Assembly: GCF_036227325.1 (NCBI RefSeq)
Contig: NZ_CP109467.1
Coordinates: 2,418,001 to 2,482,000 of the forward strand
Source: Streptomyces sp. NBC_01465
GTDB lineage: Bacteria > Actinomycetota > Actinomycetes > Streptomycetales > Streptomycetaceae
Direction of reading: 5' to 3'
Length of the DNA stretch: 64,000 nt
Part shown: piece after piece, positions 1 to 7,408 of the stretch
Position numbering within the stretch: the stretch's first letter is position 1
Layout of the letters: the number at the start of each line of letters is the position of its first letter
The notes under the pieces: model-generated
Told to the model about the DNA's origin: nothing
The model's input: only the letters and a program-made list of their open reading frames with translations
Database searches by the model: none
Program-made: the position numbers and the translations under genes

Positions 1-170
1 CGGAGCTCACGCTCACCGATCTCCACCCGGGGATCACGGTGGAGCAGGTACGGAAGGCGACGGGCTGGGAGCTGCGGACGGCAGCGGAACTCCGTACGAC
101 ACCCTCACCGACGGAAGCCGAACTGACGGCACTCCGCACCCTCAAGTCAGCGGGAAAGAAAGCCTCATGA
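1..170 (+). CDS. pcaJ: 3-oxoadipate CoA-transferase subunit B, 3' end (partial)
   Basis: A frame open from the left edge ends in TGA at 168-170, giving the last 55 residues (ELTLTDLHPGITVEQVRKAT...). This C-terminus resembles subunit B of 3-oxoacid/3-oxoadipate CoA-transferases, which move CoA from succinyl-CoA to 3-oxoadipate. The stop overlaps the pcaH start (ATGA), and the downstream genes are the protocatechuate branch in order, so PcaJ is the natural assignment. The name rests mainly on context because only the tail is visible. If the call is right, the whole pathway from protocatechuate to succinyl-CoA and acetyl-CoA is encoded in this operon plus what lies to the left. Confidence 0.7.
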   Translation, partial: ELTLTDLHPGITVEQVRKATGWELRTAAELRTTPSPTEAELTALRTLKSAGKKAS

Positions 171-937
171 CGCTCAATCAATCAGACATCGACACGGAAG
201 TGTCGGCGATACGCGAGGCGTACGAGAAGGCGCGGGCGGGCGGCGCCCCGGTCGCGCACCACCCGCCGCGCGACTACGCCCCGTACCGCAGCAGCGTCCT
301 GCGCCACCCCAAGCAGCCCCTGGTGGCGATCGCGGGCGACCCGGAGGCGATGGAACTGACGGGCCCGGTCTTCGGCGCAACGGACGTCGGGGACCTGGAC
401 AACGACCTGACGCGCCGGCACACCGGCGAACCGCTCGGCGAACGCATCACCGTCAGCGGCCGCCTCCTGGACAGCGCAGGACGCCCGGTGCGCGGCCAGC
501 TGATCGAGGTGTGGCAGGCGAACGCCTCGGGCCGCTACCCGCACCAACGCGACCAGCACCAGGCCCCGTTGGACCCCAACTTCACGGGGACGGGCCGGAT
601 GCTGACGTCGGAGGCGGACGGCTCGTACAGCTTCACGACGATCAAGCCGGGTGCGTACCCGTGGCGCAACCACGAGAACGCCTGGCGCCCGGCGCACATC
701 CACTTCTCGCTCTTCGGGACGGCGTTCACGCAGCGTCTGATCACGCAGATGTACTTCCCCGGCGACCCGCTCTTCGCGTACGACCCGATCCTTCAGTCGG
801 TGACGGACGAAGCGGCGCGCGCCCGCCTGGTGGCCACGTACGACCACGCGCTCTCGCGACCCGAATTCTCACTCGGCTACCGCTGGGACATCGTCCTGGA
901 CGGCCCGTCCGCGACCTGGATCGAGGAAGGCCGATGA
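167..937 (+). CDS. pcaH: Protocatechuate 3,4-dioxygenase beta subunit
   Basis: 256 aa, usual length for the beta chain. With PcaG it makes the non-haem Fe(III) intradiol dioxygenase that opens protocatechuate to 3-carboxy-cis,cis-muconate in the cytoplasm. The four iron ligands of the family are visible: Tyr124 (NASGRYPH), Tyr164 (GAYPWRN), His177 and His179 (RPAHIHFSLFG). The N-terminal region and the GRLLDSAGRPVRGQLIEVWQAN beta-sandwich start are also typical. The ATG at 167 overlaps the preceding stop, and the gene overlaps pcaG by 4 nt, so the chains are translationally coupled. Pca operons of Streptomyces are usually controlled by a PcaV/MarR or IclR-type regulator; none lies in this window. 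Confidence 0.97.
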   Translation: MTLNQSDIDTEVSAIREAYEKARAGGAPVAHHPPRDYAPYRSSVLRHPKQPLVAIAGDPEAMELTGPVFGATDVGDLDNDLTRRHTGEPLGERITVSGRLLDSAGRPVRGQLIEVWQANASGRYPHQRDQHQAPLDPNFTGTGRMLTSEADGSYSFTTIKPGAYPWRNHENAWRPAHIHFSLFGTAFTQRLITQMYFPGDPLFAYDPILQSVTDEAARARLVATYDHALSRPEFSLGYRWDIVLDGPSATWIEEGR

Positions 938-1437
938 CCTCTCAACTTCCCACGCCTTCGCACACGGTGGGCCCGTTCTACGGCTACGCGCTGCCCTTCG
1001 AGGGCGGCGGCGAGATGGCACCGCCCGGCCACGCGTCGGCGATCACGCTGCACGGCTGCGTGTACGACGGAGAGGGCGAGCCGGTGCCGGACGCGCTGCT
1101 GGAGTTCTGGCAGGGCGAAGGACTGCCGGGCTCGCTGCACAGGAACGGCGTGGACTTCACGGGCTTCGGCCGGGTGGCGACGGACGCGGCGGGCCACTGG
1201 ACGGTGCACACGCTCGCGCCGAGGACGCCGTACATCAGCGTGTGCGTCTTCGCGCGGGGGCTCACGCACCACCTGTTCACGCGGGCGTACGTGAACGACG
1301 GCCCGGACACGCTGCTGGACGCGCTGCCGCCGGAGAGGCGGGAGACGCTGCTCGCGCAGGGCGGCGAGGGTCGTACGTACCGCTTCGACATCCGCCTGCA
1401 GGGCGAGGGAGAGACGGTGTTCCTTGACTTCCGCTGA
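934..1437 (+). CDS. pcaG: Protocatechuate 3,4-dioxygenase alpha subunit
   Basis: 167 aa beginning MTSQLPTPSHTVGPFYGYAL, the standard start of PcaG chains. Alpha and beta chains share the intradiol dioxygenase fold, but alpha lacks the iron ligands and completes the active-site pocket, as seen here where the Tyr/His ligand motifs of PcaH are absent. The end (YRFDIRLQGEGETVFLDF) is typical. The ATG at 934 overlaps the pcaH stop as ATGA. The following pcaB start lies inside the 3' end of pcaG, so the operon continues without a gap. Confidence 0.96.
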   Translation: MTSQLPTPSHTVGPFYGYALPFEGGGEMAPPGHASAITLHGCVYDGEGEPVPDALLEFWQGEGLPGSLHRNGVDFTGFGRVATDAAGHWTVHTLAPRTPYISVCVFARGLTHHLFTRAYVNDGPDTLLDALPPERRETLLAQGGEGRTYRFDIRLQGEGETVFLDFR

Positions 1438-2824
1438 GGAGACGGCAGATGTGGGCCTGCTGTCGCCGGTGAGCGCGGGGACGCGGGTGGAGGCGGCGAC
1501 GGGGGACGCGGCGTATCTGCAGGCGATGGTGGATGCGGAGGTGGCGCTGCTGAGGGCGCGGGGTTTGGCGGCGGACGGGGTGGACGCGGGGGATCTGGAC
1601 GTACGGGCTCTGGCGTTGAAGGCGCGGGCGGGAGGGAACCCGGTGATCCCGCTGGTGGAGGAGTTGCGCGTACGACTGGGCCCGGAGACGCACAGGGGCG
1701 CGACGAGCCAGGACATCCTGGACACGGCGACGATGCTGGTGGCGCGGGAGTCGGTGGCGCTGATCGTGGAGGACCTGCAACGGGCGGCGAAGGCGCTGGA
1801 GGGCCTGGCGAGGGAGCACAGGAACACCCCGATGCCGGCCCGCACGCTGACGCAGCACGCGGTGCCGACGACGTTCGGCCTGAAGGCGGCGGGCTGGAGG
1901 TCTTTGGTGCTGGACGCCAGAGACCGCCTGCAGAGACTGGCGTACCCGGCCCAACTTGGCGGCGCAGCAGGCACCTTGGCAGCACTGTCGACGCTGCTGC
2001 ACCTGCCGCCCACCTGTGGGCAATCGTTCCGCAGGGCGGAACGGGTGGGCACAGCCACGACGCTGACTGCCGAATCCACCCCCGTAACGGGGTCTGGGGC
2101 GGAGCCCCAGTTTCGGGAAGGGGTGGGTCCGGGGCCCCAGCCCGCCGCAGGCGCACCCCCGACCCCGTACACACCCCTGACCCTGGTCAACGCCTACGCG
2201 GACAACCTCAACCTCACACCCCCGCCCCTCCCCTGGCACACCCTCCGCACCCCCATCACAGACCTGGCAACGACCCTCGCATTCACGACAACAGCCCTAG
2301 GAAAACTGGCCGCAGACGTCCTCACCCTCACCCGCACAGAAGTAGCCGAACTCTCCGAGGGCGAAGGCGGAACCTCCTCCGCCATGCCCCACAAACAGAA
2401 CCCCGTCCACGCCACCCTCATCACCTCCGCAGCCCGCCAGGCCCCCCACCTGGCAGCCACCCTCCTCACCGCACTCCTCGCAGAGGACGAACGCCCCCCA
2501 GGCGCCTGGCACGCGGAGTGGCACCCCCTCCGCACGCTCCTCCGCCTCACGGCGGGCGCAGCCGAACACGCAGCCGCCCTCACCGCCACCCTCCGCGTGG
2601 ACCCCGCCCGGATGCGAGCGAACCTGGACCTCACAGGCGGCCTGATCATCAGCGAACGCCTGACGGCAACACTGGGCCGAGCCCGCACAGAAGAACTCAT
2701 CGCCGAATCAACAGCCAAGAACATCCCTCTCAAGGACCTGATCCCCGACAAGACCCTCACCGATCCGGCCCAATACACAGGCGCAGCAGCCGAGTTGGTG
2801 GACAGAGCCCTGGAGCGCCAGTGA
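1424..2824 (+). CDS. pcaB: 3-carboxy-cis,cis-muconate cycloisomerase with in-frame repeat insertion
   Basis: 466 aa member of the fumarase/aspartase superfamily; it lactonises 3-carboxymuconate to 4-carboxymuconolactone. Seen: HRGATSQDILDTA near residue 90, and the superfamily signature EGGTSSAMPHKQNPV around residue 320. The first codon is TTG at 1424, overlapping pcaG by 14 nt; GTG at 1451, nine bases after a GAGGAG, is a good alternative start. Residues about 192-248 (LPPTCGQSF... to ...PPTPYTP) do not look like the family: their DNA is two genome-wide Streptomyces intergenic repeats read in frame, between ALSTLL and LVNAYAD where family members are contiguous. Codon choice also changes here, from G-ending codons before to C/A-ending ones after. 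The product may be active with a surface loop of about 55 residues, or be impaired; the sequence cannot decide. Confidence 0.9.
   Translation: MTSAEETADVGLLSPVSAGTRVEAATGDAAYLQAMVDAEVALLRARGLAADGVDAGDLDVRALALKARAGGNPVIPLVEELRVRLGPETHRGATSQDILDTATMLVARESVALIVEDLQRAAKALEGLAREHRNTPMPARTLTQHAVPTTFGLKAAGWRSLVLDARDRLQRLAYPAQLGGAAGTLAALSTLLHLPPTCGQSFRRAERVGTATTLTAESTPVTGSGAEPQFREGVGPGPQPAAGAPPTPYTPLTLVNAYADNLNLTPPPLPWHTLRTPITDLATTLAFTTTALGKLAADVLTLTRTEVAELSEGEGGTSSAMPHKQNPVHATLITSAARQAPHLAATLLTALLAEDERPPGAWHAEWHPLRTLLRLTAGAAEHAAALTATLRVDPARMRANLDLTGGLIISERLTATLGRARTEELIAESTAKNIPLKDLIPDKTLTDPAQYTGAAAELVDRALERQ
2014..2054. repeat. Streptomyces dispersed repeat (gttccgc/gcggaac stem) inside pcaB
   Basis: The stretch from ctgtgggcaatc to gggtgggcacag contains gttccgc-agg-gcggaac, an inverted repeat with three-base loop, flanked by tgtggg and gggcaca. 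I recognise it as a frequent short repeat of Streptomyces intergenic regions. Here it is translated as part of pcaB (residues about 197-210). Recognition is from memory, not from a search. Confidence 0.6.
2089..2127. repeat. GC-rich dispersed repeat inside pcaB, also at 39.1 kb and 60.9 kb
   Basis: The 22 bases 2089-2110 are the exact reverse complement of 39093-39114 and 60877-60898 (core ctggggctccgccccag). The following 17 bases tttcgggaaggggtggg differ at one position from those at 61030-61046, and in reverse complement from 39049-39065. In this window the other two copies are intergenic; this one is in the pcaB reading frame, coding for residues about 222-234. Confidence 0.85.
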
Positions 2825-3966
2825 AGAACAACCTCCCCCACCACACCCTCCAGGGCCCCGCCTCCGGCACCCCCCTGATCCTGGGCCCCTCCCTCGGCAC
2901 AAGCCTCCACGTCTGGGACCCCCAACTCCCCGCCCTCACCCGAACCCACCGCACCCTCCGCTGGGACCTCCCGGGCCACGGCGGCTCCCCGGCGTCGCTC
3001 CTCGACCCCACCCACCCGCCCCGCGTAGCCGACCTGGCGACGCTCGTCCTGCGCCTGGCGGACGCCCAGGGCTGGGAGCGCTTCTCGTACGCCGGCATCT
3101 CCCTGGGCGGCGCGGTCGGTCTCCGTCTCGCGGCGGATCACCCGGACCGCATCGACCGCCTGGCGGTCGTCTGTTCCGCGGCAAGGTTCGGCACTCCGGA
3201 GTCATGGCGGGAACGCGCAGATCTGGTCCGCGCAAAGGGCACGGCCACGATGGCGGACAGCCGCCCCGGGACCTGGTTCTCCCCCGCCTTCGCGAAAACC
3301 CAAGCAGGCCAACGCCTGATCGAGGACCTGATCGCCACGGACCGCACCGCCTACGCCGCCGCCTGCGAAGCCCTCGCAGCCTTCGACATCCGCGCCGAGC
3401 TCCCCACCATCAAGGCCCCCACCCTGGTGATCGCAGGCCGCAACGACCCGGCAACGCCCCCCGCCTCGGCCCGAGAACTGGCCGACTCAATCCCCCACGC
3501 AACACTCCTCGAGATCCCAGAAGCAGCCCACCTGGCCAACGCAGAACGCCCCGAGCCGGTAACAGCAGCCCTGCTCCAGCACTTCACGCGCACACCCACC
3601 GGCGAAACAGTCCGCAGAGCAGTCCTGGGCGACGCCCACGTGGACCGCGCAACCACCACAACAACCCCCTTCACAGCCCCGTTCCAGGACTTCATCACCC
3701 GCTACGCCTGGGGCGAGATCTGGACCGACCCGACCCTCGACCACCGCACCCGCAGCTGCATCACGCTCACCGCACTGACCGCGCACGGCCACCACACCGA
3801 GCTGGCCCTGCACGTCAGGGCGGCCCTCACCAACGGTCTGTCCCGTACCGAGATCGGCGCGGTTCTCCTCCAGACGGCGGTCTACTGCGGTGTCCCGGCG
3901 GCCAATTCGGCATTCGCAGTGGCCCAACGTGTCTTCGACGAACTGGACGGAACGAACAACGGCTGA
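2821..3966 (+). CDS. pcaL: Fused 3-oxoadipate enol-lactonase / 4-carboxymuconolactone decarboxylase
   Basis: 381 aa from a GTG that overlaps the pcaB stop (GTGA). Residues 1-255 or so are an alpha/beta hydrolase (PcaD): nucleophile elbow AGISLGG with Ser94, acid GRNDPATP, and His in EAAHLAN. Residues from about 280 are a carboxymuconolactone decarboxylase domain (PcaC): FQDFITRYAWGEIWTDP, then AHGHHTELALHVRAALTNGLS and a C-terminal helix. The fusion thus performs two consecutive steps, decarboxylation of carboxymuconolactone and hydrolysis of the enol-lactone to 3-oxoadipate. Such fusions are known in actinobacteria as PcaL. It is the last gene of the operon, followed by a hairpin facing ppdK. 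Confidence 0.95.
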   Translation: MKNNLPHHTLQGPASGTPLILGPSLGTSLHVWDPQLPALTRTHRTLRWDLPGHGGSPASLLDPTHPPRVADLATLVLRLADAQGWERFSYAGISLGGAVGLRLAADHPDRIDRLAVVCSAARFGTPESWRERADLVRAKGTATMADSRPGTWFSPAFAKTQAGQRLIEDLIATDRTAYAAACEALAAFDIRAELPTIKAPTLVIAGRNDPATPPASARELADSIPHATLLEIPEAAHLANAERPEPVTAALLQHFTRTPTGETVRRAVLGDAHVDRATTTTTPFTAPFQDFITRYAWGEIWTDPTLDHRTRSCITLTALTAHGHHTELALHVRAALTNGLSRTEIGAVLLQTAVYCGVPAANSAFAVAQRVFDELDGTNNG

Positions 3967-4020
3967 GGGACGGGTCCATCTCCGCACAAGATGGTGGTCC
4001 CGCCCCTCAGCCGTGGGGAA

Positions 4021-4078
4021 TCCGGAGCCGCCGCCGGCCGGTGAGGGTGGGGTTTCCCGTCCCGGCGGCAGCTCCGGA
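4021..4078. terminator. Hairpin between convergent pcaL and ppdK
   Basis: Arms tccggagccgccgcc (4021-4035) and ggcggcagctccgga (4064-4078) pair with one G-T mismatch around a 28-base loop. It fills the 132-base gap between two convergent genes, so it probably terminates both. There is no T-tract, as usual in Streptomyces. Confidence 0.55.
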
Positions 4079-4098
4079 GTTGAGTCGGTCAGGTCAGG

Positions 4099-6819
4099 TC
4101 AGCGGCTGTCGCTGCCCTTCGACTCCGCGGCCGCGCGCCCCGCTTCGAGGCGGGCGACGGGGATCCGGAACGGCGAGCAGGACACGTAGTCGAGCCCGAC
4201 CTCGTGGAAGAAGTGCACCGACTCCGGGTCGCCGCCGTGCTCGCCGCAGACGCCGAGCTTGAGGTCGGGCCGCGTCGCGCGCCCGGCCTCGCAGGCGCTG
4301 CGCACCAGCGCGCCGACGCCGTCGCGGTCGATCGTCTCGAACGGGGAGACTCCGAAGATGCCCTTCTCCAGGTACGCGGTGAAGAAGGAGGCCTCCACGT
4401 CGTCGCGGCTGAAGCCCCACACGGTCTGGGTGAGGTCGTTCGTCCCGAACGAGAAGAACTGAGCCGCCTCCGCGATCTGCCCGGCGGTCAGCGCGGCCCG
4501 GGGAAGCTCGATCATCGTCCCGATGGTGAGCTTCAGCCGGGTCCCCGTAGCGGCCTCGACCTCGGCGATGACCTGGTCGGCCTCGTCCCGTACGATCTCC
4601 AGCTCCTGCACCGTCCCCACGAGCGGAATCATGATCTCCGCACGCGGGTCGCCCTTGGCGTTCTTGCGCTCGGCGGCGGCCTCCGCGATGGCTCGTACCT
4701 GCATGGCGAACAGTCCAGGAATCACCAGCCCCAGCCGCACACCGCGCAGCCCCAGCATGGGGTTCTGCTCATGCAGCTTGTGGACGGCCTGCAGCAACCG
4801 CAGATCGTTCTCATTCGCATCCTTGCGGGACTCCGCAAGTGCCACCCGTACGGACAACTCCGTGATGTCGGGCAGGAATTCGTGCAGCGGCGGGTCGAGC
4901 AGCCGCACGGTCACCGGCAGTCCGTCCATCGCCTCGAAGAGCTCGATGAAGTCGGCCTTCTGCAACGGCAGCAAGGCACCCAGTGCCACCTCGCGCTCGT
5001 TGTCGGTGTCGGCGAGGATCAGCCGCTCGACGAGCTCGCGCCGCTCGCCGAGGAACATGTGCTCGGTACGGCAGAGCCCGATGCCCTGCGCTCCGAACCG
5101 CCGCGCGCGCAGCGCGTCCTCGGCGTTGTCGGCGTTGGCGCGTACGCGCAGCCGGCGCACCCGGTCCGCGTACGCCATGATCCGGTGGACGGCGGCGACC
5201 AGTTCGTCGGCGTCGTCGGCGCCTGCGTGCATGCGCCCCTCGAAGTACTCGACGACCGGCGAGGGAACGACAGGCACCTCACCTGCGTACACCTTGCCCG
5301 TGGAGCCGTCGATCGAGACGACGTCGCCCTCCTCGATGACGACCCCGCCCGCGGCGGTGAGCCGCCGCCGCTTGGTGTCGACCTCGATCTCCTCGGCGCC
5401 GCAGACACAGGTCTTGCCCATGCCGCGTGCGACGACGGCGGCGTGCGAGGTCTTGCCGCCGCGCGAGGTCAGGATGCCTTCGGCGGCGATCATGCCGTCG
5501 AGGTCGTCCGGATTGGTCTCCCTCCGAATGAGGATGACCTTCTCGCCGGACCGCGACCACTTGATCGCGGTGTACGAGTCGAAGACCGCCTTGCCGACCG
5601 CCGCACCGGGCGATGCGGCGATGCCGCGCCCGATCAGATCGACCTTGGCGTCCTCGTCGAAGCGCGGGAACATCAGCTGCGCGAGCTGAGCACCGTTGAC
5701 GCGCTGCAGCGCCTCGGCCTCGTCGATGAGCCCCTGGTCGACGAGCTGGGTGGCGATACGGAAGGCGGCGCCCGCCGTCCGCTTGCCGACGCGTGTCTGC
5801 AGCATCCACAACTGGCCGCGCTCGATGGTGAATTCGATGTCGCAGAGATCCTTGTAGTGGTTCTCAAGGGTCTTCATGATCTGCATGAGCTGGTCGTACG
5901 AGGCCTTGTCGATGGCCTCCAGCTCGGCGAGCGGCACGGTGTTGCGGATACCGGCGACGACGTCTTCGCCCTGCGCGTTCTGCAGGTAGTCGCCGTAGAC
6001 GCCGGCGTGCCCGGAGGCGGGATCGCGGGTGAAGGCAACCCCTGTCCCCGAGTCGGGCCCGAGGTTCCCGAAGACCATGGAACACACGTTGACGGCCGTC
6101 CCGAGGTCCCCCGGGATGCGCTCCTGGCGCCGGTAGAGCTTGGCGCGATCGGTGTTCCACGAGTCGAAGACGGCGTGGATCGCAAGATCCATCTGCTCGC
6201 GCGGGTCCTGCGGGAACGTCCGCCCCGCCTCGCGCTCGACGATCTTCTTGAAGTGCTTGACGAGCTTCTTCAGCTCACCGGCAGGAAGATCGACGTCGCT
6301 GACGACACCCTTGGCGTCCTTGGCCTCTTCGAGCGCCTCCTCGAAGAGGTCCCCGTCGACGCCGAGCACGGTCTTGCCGAACATCTGGATGAGCCGCCGG
6401 TAGGAGTCCCACGCGAAGCGCTCGTCGCCGGCCTGCGCGGCGAGCCCGACCACGGACTCGTCGGAGAGGCCGATGTTGAGGACGGTGTCCATCATCCCGG
6501 GCATGGAGAACTTGGCCCCGGAGCGGACGGAGACGAGCAGCGGGTCGTCGGCCTGACCGAGCCGCTTGCCCATCTTCTTCTCGAGGGCGTCGAGGTGCGC
6601 ACTCACCTCGTCACGGAGCTCGGCCGGTTCGTCGCCGCTGTCGAGGTAGACCTTGCAGGCGTCGGTGGTGATGGTGAAGCCCGGAGGGACGGGCAGACCG
6701 AGGTTGGTCATCTCGGCGAGGTTCGCACCCTTCCCGCCGAGCAGGTCCTTCAAATCCTTGTTGCCCTCGGTGAAGTCGTAGACGAACTTCGTTACGTGAG
6801 GATCTTTGTTTTCCGACAC
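4099..6819 (-). CDS. ppdK: Pyruvate, phosphate dikinase
   Basis: 906 aa from GTG at 6819 (SENKDPHVTKFVYDFTEG), usual size for PPDK. It interconverts ATP + Pi + pyruvate and AMP + PPi + phosphoenolpyruvate. Domains in order: ATP-grasp nucleotide domain starting KDLLGGKGANLAEMTNLGLPVPPGFTI; the swivelling phosphohistidine domain with the catalytic His in GGKTSHAAVVARGMGKTCVCG; and the PEP/pyruvate TIM-barrel with GIGLCRTEHMF and the catalytic Cys in LGVCGEHGGDP. The open frame runs on upstream to 6981, but that extension is not family-like; the GTG with GAGGAG about nine bases upstream fits better. It is monocistronic, separated by 589 bases from dus. Likely gluconeogenic in this setting. Confidence 0.96.
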   Translation of the reverse strand: MSENKDPHVTKFVYDFTEGNKDLKDLLGGKGANLAEMTNLGLPVPPGFTITTDACKVYLDSGDEPAELRDEVSAHLDALEKKMGKRLGQADDPLLVSVRSGAKFSMPGMMDTVLNIGLSDESVVGLAAQAGDERFAWDSYRRLIQMFGKTVLGVDGDLFEEALEEAKDAKGVVSDVDLPAGELKKLVKHFKKIVEREAGRTFPQDPREQMDLAIHAVFDSWNTDRAKLYRRQERIPGDLGTAVNVCSMVFGNLGPDSGTGVAFTRDPASGHAGVYGDYLQNAQGEDVVAGIRNTVPLAELEAIDKASYDQLMQIMKTLENHYKDLCDIEFTIERGQLWMLQTRVGKRTAGAAFRIATQLVDQGLIDEAEALQRVNGAQLAQLMFPRFDEDAKVDLIGRGIAASPGAAVGKAVFDSYTAIKWSRSGEKVILIRRETNPDDLDGMIAAEGILTSRGGKTSHAAVVARGMGKTCVCGAEEIEVDTKRRRLTAAGGVVIEEGDVVSIDGSTGKVYAGEVPVVPSPVVEYFEGRMHAGADDADELVAAVHRIMAYADRVRRLRVRANADNAEDALRARRFGAQGIGLCRTEHMFLGERRELVERLILADTDNEREVALGALLPLQKADFIELFEAMDGLPVTVRLLDPPLHEFLPDITELSVRVALAESRKDANENDLRLLQAVHKLHEQNPMLGLRGVRLGLVIPGLFAMQVRAIAEAAAERKNAKGDPRAEIMIPLVGTVQELEIVRDEADQVIAEVEAATGTRLKLTIGTMIELPRAALTAGQIAEAAQFFSFGTNDLTQTVWGFSRDDVEASFFTAYLEKGIFGVSPFETIDRDGVGALVRSACEAGRATRPDLKLGVCGEHGGDPESVHFFHEVGLDYVSCSPFRIPVARLEAGRAAAESKGSDSR

Positions 6820-6868
6820 GGGTCTCGACTCCTCGACGACGCGGTGGCTGCCCTGACGGCGAGGAACA

Positions 6869-6893
6869 TACCCAGATCGAAGGCGTCTGGGTA
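6869..6893. promoter_or_regulatory. Inverted repeat in the ppdK leader
   Basis: tacccaga (6869-6876) and tctgggta (6886-6893) are perfect 8-base arms with a 9-base spacer, 50 bases before the ppdK start. It could be a regulator site or a leader hairpin; no known consensus was matched. Confidence 0.4.
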
Positions 6894-7075
6894 CGTCCAC
6901 TTGCCCGTCATACGGCCTTAACCACTCGTCCGCCAGCAGATCGAAAGTGACGGACGGGTAGCGAAAGCCGACCCCGTGCATTCACTTCTCGAACGGAACA
7001 CCACACAGCGCAACAGGAGTTCCGCATTCCGCTCACACAGAGCAAGGACGGTCCGATCCATCGAACACAAAGAGG

Positions 7076-7092
7076 GTGGCACTGAGTGCCAC
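7076..7092. promoter_or_regulatory. Perfect 17-bp dyad gtggcac-tga-gtgccac
   Basis: Perfect 7-base arms around tga, about 260 bases upstream of the ppdK start in a relatively AT-rich part of the gap. Size and symmetry fit a dimeric regulator (TetR, GntR or IclR size class). I cannot name the regulator. Confidence 0.45.
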
Positions 7093-7265
7093 TCCTTGGA
7101 GAGATGCAACCACGCAAGATCCGCTCACCTGAGCGCACCCCCTATCAAGCGTGGCGAGAATCACGCGCTCCAGACGCCCGGATCCCAGATCCCGGACCCC
7201 CAAATGGACACCCCGCACCCGCCGACGGCGCTCAGCGCCTCACAGGAAAACCCGCACCCAACCCA

Positions 7266-7292
7266 CCCACCCGCACGGGTGGTGCGGGTGGG
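7266..7292 (-). terminator. Hairpin downstream of dus
   Basis: cccacccgca (7266-7275) and tgcgggtggg (7283-7292) are perfect 10-base arms with a 7-base loop, about 115 bases beyond the dus stop. Likely rho-independent-like terminator of the dus transcript. Confidence 0.55.
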
Positions 7293-7408
7293 AACCCCGC
7301 ACGGCCGCCAGGCCGTGCGCACCACAACAGACCCGCACCCGCACAACAACTCCGAGCCCACCCCGAGCAGCCCGCGCCGCGCCCGCCCACCGGACCCGCG
7401 CCGACCGG

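Larger units (their letters stand above)
6820..7408. other. Long non-coding gap upstream of ppdK and downstream of dus
   Basis: No convincing gene: the open frames here are proline/arginine-rich read-throughs. The right half (7150-7408) holds GC-rich hairpins suited to terminate dus, including gcacggcc/ggccgtgc near 7299-7318. The left half is less GC-rich and should contain the ppdK promoter and control sites, with two inverted repeats listed separately. Confidence 0.6.

Noticed and set aside
4204..6921. 905-residue open frame antisense to ppdK
   Set aside because: It is the mirror frame of a highly conserved ppdK; long antisense frames are expected at this GC content.
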